From the NCBI GenBank assembly GCA_963722665.1, contig CAVRNW010000028.1, positions 1-12,309 on the forward strand: a stretch of 12,309 nucleotides of DNA, in the 5' to 3' direction. Each line of letters starts with the position of its first letter. The stretch's first letter is position 1. The position numbers and the translations under genes are program-made. The stretch is from Site-B1 sp963722665 (GTDB lineage: Bacteria; Bacteroidota; Bacteroidia; Flavobacteriales; Flavobacteriaceae). The notes beneath the pieces were generated by a model. It made no database searches, was not told where the DNA came from, and saw nothing but the letters and a program-made list of their open reading frames with translations. Below are positions 8,206 to 12,309 of the stretch, one piece after another.

Positions 8206-8245
8206 TTTTCCAAAATATAATTTTAGAATTATAGATTTTGGAAAA
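8206..8245. repeat. Long AT-rich interrupted palindrome between the ADP-forming synthetase gene and acs
   Basis: Outer arms TTTTCCAAAAT (8206-8216) and ATTTTGGAAAA (8235-8245) are perfect 11-bp inverted repeats. Inside them ATAATT (8217-8222) and AATTAT (8227-8232) form a further 6-bp stem around a four-base loop, with a two-base AG bulge on one side. In RNA this would fold as a nearly continuous 17-bp hairpin. It is 31 bp beyond the acd stop and 53 bp before the acs start. The U-tract after it is weak, so it may be an attenuating or processing hairpin, an inefficient terminator, or a protein-binding site. Confidence 0.75.
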
Positions 8246-8275
8246 AATGCAAAGAATTTATCTAATCTGAAACTT

Positions 8276-10330
8276 TTAATTCAGTCTTATTCTAGCATCT
8301 ACTGCAATAATTTGATCTGAAGAAGCGAGCAGCGGATTCATATCTAGTTCAGTTATTTCCGGAATTAATTGAAGTAGTGAAGATATTTTCTGGATTATGA
8401 CCGCGAATTCATTAAGGTCAATTCCTTTCTGACCTCTAATTCCCTTCAAGATTGGATAGGACTTTAAATTAGATATCATATCCTTTGCTTCCATTTTAGA
8501 AACAGGAATCATACAGGAGCTTACGTCTTTAAACGCTTCAATATAGATACCACCTAAACCACACATCACAATGTGAGAAAAATTTGTTTCTTTTTTGGCT
8601 CCGACAAATATTTCCATTCCTTTTTGCATTCGCTGAATCAATACCGATTTAGCATTCTTGATTTGCATTAATTTATCAAAATTTGTAATCAATTGGTCCT
8701 CATCTTCAATATTCAAAATTACACCACCAACATCCGATTTATGTAATGGACCTACCACTTTCATTACAACCGGATACACAAGTTTTTTGGCTAGTTCTTT
8801 TGCTTCCTGTATCGAACTAATTTCATACTGATCTACAAAGTTAATATCAGCTAATTTTAGTAATTCTTTTACTTTAGATGGACTCATGTAACCATCAGAA
8901 GATAAATTAATTAAATCTCTTATTTTATTCTTTTTAGATAACTCCAAATGATTGATGTCAACGGTTGGTTTCATTGAGTAAAATACCTTCACCAGACCAT
9001 TACCAAATAGTACCTCATCAGCAAAAGCAATATTATTTTTAGATATAAATTCATCGATCTCCTTTTCGGCATTTATAACAGATGGTAAGACTGCATAAAT
9101 CGGTTTATTACAACTCTTTACTTTTTCATTTATAACACTATAAGCTTCTCGAACACTTGTTAAACCGGGACTTCCAAAAATCACAACCATGCCATCAATT
9201 TCATCGATCTTATTTTCGCAATAATCAAGGATAAAGTCCAATTGTTCTGACGTTCCAGTAGCTAAAAAATCTATAGGATTTGCTGCCGAAGACCCATTGA
9301 ATAGTTGGTCCAAAATTTCTTTTTGATGATTCTTATCCAATAGTGGAATGTTCATTTTATTCTTCGATAATACATCTGTTAGCATCACTGCCGGTCCACC
9401 TGCATGGGTAATAATGACAATTTTGTTCCCTTTTAGTTCCTTTTGCAAAAGAATTCCGGCAACATTTATCAACTCATGTCTACCATAACATCTTATAATT
9501 CCTGCTTTTTTGAACAAGGCATCCACAAACAAATCAGATGTTGCTAAAGCTCCTGTATGTGAAGAAGCTGCTCTTATTCCAGCATCAGAACTGCCCGCTT
9601 TTATGGCGGCTATTTTACAGCCTTTAACAACTAATGATCTAGCATGTTTTAAGAATTTTTCGGGTTTTTTAATGCTTTCTATATACAAGAGTTTAACTCT
9701 GCTACTTGTATTTTTATTAAAGGAGGTATCGAAATACTCCAGCATTTCCTCCACTCCTATTTGTGCACTATTTCCAAGTGTATAAAGGCTGGAAAATGAT
9801 AATCCCAGGCTTTTCGCAGCTTCAATTATAAAAACTGCTGTAGCTCCAGACCCGGAAATAAGATCGACACCTAAAGGGTTCAGTTTTGGGATTGGGGTTG
9901 TGAAAACTCCGGTATAATTGGCGTTGATGAGTCCTATGTTATTTGGCCCTAATAAACTTCCACCAACCTTTTGAATTTGCTTTTTAATCGCCTCTTCTAA
10001 CTTCGATCCTTCTTCATCTTTTTCACTAAATCCGGCTGAATATATAATGAAGCCTTTTGTATTCTTCTGTTCTGTCAAAACCTTAACCGTTTCAAGCACA
10101 AACTGCGATGCAATAGCAATAATGGCAAGATCAACTTTAGGAAGATCCTTCATAACCTTGAAGGATGTAATGCCCTGTACTTCATCTTTCTTCGGATTCA
10201 CTACATACAGATCTCCTTTAAAATTATTATCGATCAGGTTCTTTAAAACGCGGCCACCAGGACTTGCTAAATTATCGGAACCCCCAACAATCACAATACT
10301 TTTTGGGTTAATTAAATTGTCATGAATCAT
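8276..10330 (-). CDS. ADP-forming acyl-CoA synthetase (acetate-CoA ligase, fused alpha and beta subunits)
   Basis: Interconverts acyl-CoA, ADP and phosphate with free acid, CoA and ATP, giving substrate-level ATP during amino-acid or pyruvate breakdown. The protein has 684 residues. The N-terminus is a CoA-binding Rossmann domain (about 1-130), followed by succinyl-CoA-ligase-like domains (about 145-450). These include the phosphohistidine H258 in SSHTGALA. A C-terminal ATP-grasp domain (about 480-684) has K524, the HKSDVGGV loop at 530-537 (the second histidine relay site in this family) and ELDMNPLLA at 661-669. The alpha-beta order is the single-chain version of the archaeal two-subunit ACD enzymes. 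The acyl group (acetate, isovalerate, phenylacetate, indoleacetate) cannot be read from sequence. The neighbouring aminotransferase and iorB suggest branched or aromatic acyl-CoA. The ATG at 10330 fits the conserved domain start. The gene is divergent from the aminotransferase and looks intact. Confidence 0.93.
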   Translation of the reverse strand: MIHDNLINPKSIVIVGGSDNLASPGGRVLKNLIDNNFKGDLYVVNPKKDEVQGITSFKVMKDLPKVDLAIIAIASQFVLETVKVLTEQKNTKGFIIYSAGFSEKDEEGSKLEEAIKKQIQKVGGSLLGPNNIGLINANYTGVFTTPIPKLNPLGVDLISGSGATAVFIIEAAKSLGLSFSSLYTLGNSAQIGVEEMLEYFDTSFNKNTSSRVKLLYIESIKKPEKFLKHARSLVVKGCKIAAIKAGSSDAGIRAASSHTGALATSDLFVDALFKKAGIIRCYGRHELINVAGILLQKELKGNKIVIITHAGGPAVMLTDVLSKNKMNIPLLDKNHQKEILDQLFNGSSAANPIDFLATGTSEQLDFILDYCENKIDEIDGMVVIFGSPGLTSVREAYSVINEKVKSCNKPIYAVLPSVINAEKEIDEFISKNNIAFADEVLFGNGLVKVFYSMKPTVDINHLELSKKNKIRDLINLSSDGYMSPSKVKELLKLADINFVDQYEISSIQEAKELAKKLVYPVVMKVVGPLHKSDVGGVILNIEDEDQLITNFDKLMQIKNAKSVLIQRMQKGMEIFVGAKKETNFSHIVMCGLGGIYIEAFKDVSSCMIPVSKMEAKDMISNLKSYPILKGIRGQKGIDLNEFAVIIQKISSLLQLIPEITELDMNPLLASSDQIIAVDARIRLN

Positions 10331-10367
10331 AATCGATACTATGAATTTTGATAGAGTAAAGTAAATG

Positions 10368-10400
10368 AAAATATATTGTACTACGACTGATAATTGTCAA
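10368..10400 (-). promoter_or_regulatory. Candidate promoter of the ADP-forming synthetase gene
   Basis: On the minus strand TTGACA begins at 10400, and TATATTTT (10368-10375), close to the TAnnTTTG element, follows 22 bases after the TTG. This lies 37 bp upstream of the ATG at 10330. The TTG falls inside the left half of the palindrome at 10396-10410. The spacing is at the upper end of the usual Bacteroidota range. Confidence 0.35.
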
Positions 10401-10410
10401 TGTTATTGAC
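10396..10410. promoter_or_regulatory. Candidate operator: 15-bp palindrome in the divergent promoter region
   Basis: GTCAATGTTATTGAC consists of perfect 6-bp inverted halves (GTCAAT, ATTGAC) around a 3-base centre. It sits in the 124-bp gap between the divergent acd and aminotransferase genes, 44 bp from the aminotransferase ATG. Each half contains a TTG reading outward: one towards acd, and one at 10406-10408 towards the aminotransferase, where a TATTTTG follows 15 bases later (10424-10430). A dimeric regulator bound here could control both genes. The regulator is not identified. Confidence 0.4.
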
Positions 10411-10454
10411 CATAAAGTTTCGTTATTTTGATATGTATTTAAATACTAGATTCC

Positions 10455-11672
10455 ATGATCAAATTCTCCAATGCTGTGAATTCCATGCATTCTGAAGATA
10501 TCAAGCTTTTAATGAAACAATCTTCAGGAAAAAACCTAATATCCTTTGCAGGAGGCATGCCTAACAATGACCTGTTCCCTATTAAAGGAATTGATGAAGT
10601 TTACAACAATCTGCCCGATGATCTTAAAAAACTTTGTTTTCAATATGGGCCAGTTTCCGGTTATCCTCCACTGATAAAATCCATAGAAAAATACTTGTTA
10701 GACAAAGGATTGAAAATTGATGAAAATAAAATAATGATCTCTACAGGATCTTTGCAGGCAATAAGCATTATAACTCAGGAATTTGTAAATCCGGGAGATG
10801 TTATTTTAACCGAAAACCCATGTTTTGTTGGTGCTCTATCCGTATTTGAAACCTACGAAGCAGATATTCATGGTATTCCTATAGATAAAGATGGCATAGA
10901 TATTCAAGCTTTAAAAGACAAAATTGAAAGTTTAGAGAAAAAACCGAAATTTCTATATGTGACTCCGAATTTCCATAATCCTGCAGGTATTATTTATACA
11001 CCTGAACGCAAACAGGCTTTACTCGATGTATTAGCAGGAACAGGAATCATCCTGCTTGAAGATGATGCATATAACGACCTGTATTTTGAAGATAAAGACA
11101 AGCATTTGACGAAACCAATGAAGTTTTATAATGAGACTGATGTAGAAATAATTTATACCGGTTCTTTCTCCAAAATCATAGGTCCCGGTTTCAGATTGGG
11201 TTATATGCTGGCTTCTCCTGTAATATATGAGAAAGCACAAGTAATTAAACAGGCATTAGATGCTTGCACCTCCAACTTTATGCAAATCCTGGCCAATCAG
11301 TTTTTGGTTCAAGGGAAATTATATCCTTATTTGGAATTTTTAAGAAAGGAGTATTTTGAACGCAAGAATATTTTAGAGGATAGTCTAAAAAAGTATATGC
11401 CTGAAGAAATTACCTGGAACACACCTAAAGGTGGTTTCTACATATGGTTAAAATTACCGGCAGATATAAAATCAACGAAGATCTTTAAAAAAAGTGTCAA
11501 AAAAGGTGTTGCCTTTGTAAATGGAAAGACCTTTGATCCTGCCAGTAAAAAAGATGACAGACTTCGCCTTTCCTTCTCTAATATGCCAAAAGAAGATATC
11601 GAGAAAGGCACTAAAATACTTGCCAAGATCATTAAGAAGGTTATTAACGAAACTCGACTAAAGCATGTTTAG
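10455..11672 (+). CDS. PLP-dependent aminotransferase, class I/II (2-aminoadipate/aromatic/branched-chain type)
   Basis: Transfers an amino group between an amino acid and a 2-oxoacid, acting in the cytoplasm. The protein has 405 residues and follows the fold-type I pattern. The substrate-side SFAGGMPNNDLFP is near 30-42, and the FQYGPVSGYPPL motif near 62-73 is typical of the LysN/KAT-II/MocR-like subgroup. NPAG at 175-178 includes the PLP-contacting asparagine. EDDAY at 202-206 binds the pyridine nitrogen and phenol oxygen. The Schiff-base lysine is K240 in GSFSKIIGPGFRLGY, and RLRLSF at 369-374 supplies the arginine for the substrate carboxylate. There is no N-terminal GntR domain, so it is an enzyme and not a MocR regulator. 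This subgroup often accepts aromatic, branched and 2-aminoadipate substrates, so specificity is uncertain. Its position beside acd and iorB supports a role in forming or using 2-oxoacids for the ferredoxin oxidoreductase. Start at 10455; no Shine-Dalgarno sequence is seen. Confidence 0.92.
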   Translation: MIKFSNAVNSMHSEDIKLLMKQSSGKNLISFAGGMPNNDLFPIKGIDEVYNNLPDDLKKLCFQYGPVSGYPPLIKSIEKYLLDKGLKIDENKIMISTGSLQAISIITQEFVNPGDVILTENPCFVGALSVFETYEADIHGIPIDKDGIDIQALKDKIESLEKKPKFLYVTPNFHNPAGIIYTPERKQALLDVLAGTGIILLEDDAYNDLYFEDKDKHLTKPMKFYNETDVEIIYTGSFSKIIGPGFRLGYMLASPVIYEKAQVIKQALDACTSNFMQILANQFLVQGKLYPYLEFLRKEYFERKNILEDSLKKYMPEEITWNTPKGGFYIWLKLPADIKSTKIFKKSVKKGVAFVNGKTFDPASKKDDRLRLSFSNMPKEDIEKGTKILAKIIKKVINETRLKHV

Positions 11673-11720
11673 AAAATGACTCTGATAGACGTGAATTTTA
11701 TAAGCTAAATACCTTAATTT

Positions 11721-12309
11721 TTAAACCAAACTATACTTTTCCTTCGCCAATTGTTTTCCGGCATTAAAAGCTTCAATGTTCAGGTTGATAATGCGCTCAC
11801 CTTTTCTCTGGAAAAGTGTTTTAACAGCTTTTATAAGGCTTTCTTCTGATAACGAAATTAAAGACGATGCTGCTCCTAGCAACACCATATTAGCTGCTTT
11901 AGAATTACCTATCTTTTTAGCAATTTCTGTGGCATCAACAATTATATTATTCGGATGGCGCTTTATTTCATCAAACAAGGTTTCCTGTTCGGGATAATTA
12001 TTATTGTTTATAAAAGGCTGGGAATCTGTAACTAACCATCCATCTTCTTTTAAATATGGTAAATAACGCAGCAATTCCATAGGCTCCACTGATAAGATCA
12101 TATCTGCTTTTCCAAGTGGAATCAGATCTGAATGAATGACTGAATCACTGATCCTGACATGTGATTGAACAGCTCCACCTCGCTGACTCATGCCATGAAC
12201 TTCTGCTTGCTTTACAAACAAATTCTGGTCTAAGGCTGCTGTATCTAAAACCGCAGCAATGGTTAAGATGCCTTGGCCTCCAACTCCTGATAAAATTATA
12301 TTCGTTTTC
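11721..12309 (-). CDS. iorB: Indolepyruvate ferredoxin oxidoreductase beta subunit IorB (start at the window edge)
   Basis: The smaller subunit of the thiamine-dependent enzyme that converts aryl or other 2-oxoacids plus CoA and oxidised ferredoxin to acyl-CoA, CO2 and reduced ferredoxin. The visible frame reads KTNIILSGVGGQGILTIA at its N-terminus, and the base at 12309 is a G that would complete an ATG just outside the window. On that basis the protein is 196 residues, the normal IorB length. The GVGGQG nucleotide-type motif is at about 9-14, and the family-typical AEVHGMSQRGGAV is at about 36-48. The whole chain belongs to the 2-oxoacid oxidoreductase gamma-type domain. The large IorA subunit, with TPP and the [4Fe-4S] domain, should lie immediately upstream beyond the right edge. 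The gene converges with the aminotransferase across 48 bp, in which I see no terminator hairpin. An internal TTG at 12221 is not the real start, because the conserved glycine motif lies upstream of it. Confidence 0.93.
   Translation of the reverse strand, partial: KTNIILSGVGGQGILTIAAVLDTAALDQNLFVKQAEVHGMSQRGGAVQSHVRISDSVIHSDLIPLGKADMILSVEPMELLRYLPYLKEDGWLVTDSQPFINNNNYPEQETLFDEIKRHPNNIIVDATEIAKKIGNSKAANMVLLGAASSLISLSEESLIKAVKTLFQRKGERIINLNIEAFNAGKQLAKEKYSLV

Noticed and set aside
11673..11720. A bidirectional terminator between the convergent aminotransferase and iorB genes
   Set aside because: The 48-bp gap is AT-rich, but no stem of useful length followed by a T-tract was found on either strand.

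Overview
The window looks like a chromosomal segment from a low-GC member of the Bacteroidota, probably a Flavobacteriia/Cytophagia-type organism. The evidence is protein-level resemblance: the leucine genes, a lysine-rich mini-protein and a YahK-like alcohol dehydrogenase all have the style of that phylum. Start codons are preceded by A/T-rich leaders with no Shine-Dalgarno sequence, and some upstream regions hold TTG...TAnnTTT-like promoters. No tRNA, rRNA, CRISPR array, insertion sequence or phage gene was seen. Assignments rest on motif reading, not on a database search.

Layout. (1) Positions 1-2651, minus strand: a leucine biosynthesis cluster in the order leuC, leuD, then a LeuA-like synthase cut by the left edge. 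leuD carries an apparent single-base insertion. (2) 2652-2970: an intergenic stretch without a convincing gene. (3) 2971-4746, minus: a fused exporter-type ABC transporter. (4) 4922-5930, minus: a zinc alcohol dehydrogenase, also with an apparent single-base insertion near its 3' end, followed by a good intrinsic terminator. (5) 6100-8152, minus: AMP-forming acetyl-CoA synthetase (acs), then a 34-residue lysine-rich protein, then a strong terminator. (6) 8276-10330, minus: a fused ADP-forming acyl-CoA synthetase. It is divergent from (7) a PLP aminotransferase at 10455-11672, plus strand. That gene in turn converges on (8) the beta subunit of indolepyruvate ferredoxin oxidoreductase (iorB), cut by the right edge at its start codon.

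How the genes fit together. The right half reads as a 2-oxoacid module. The aminotransferase interconverts an amino acid and its 2-oxoacid. IorAB interconverts the 2-oxoacid and acyl-CoA with ferredoxin. The ADP-forming synthetase interconverts acyl-CoA and the free acid with ATP. Run forward, this is the energy-conserving peptide-fermentation route known from Pyrococcus-type archaea. Run backward, it makes amino acids from aryl- or branched-chain acids. acs adds one-way acetate activation. The left half makes leucine, so the window joins branched-chain synthesis with possible amino-acid catabolism or salvage.

The points most worth checking are the two single-base frameshifts (assembly error or real lesions), a 15-bp palindrome between the divergent acd and aminotransferase genes that covers candidate -33 elements for both, and a long AT-rich palindrome between acd and acs. 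I found no clearly undescribed multi-gene system; the nearest to novelty are the small basic protein and these regulatory palindromes.
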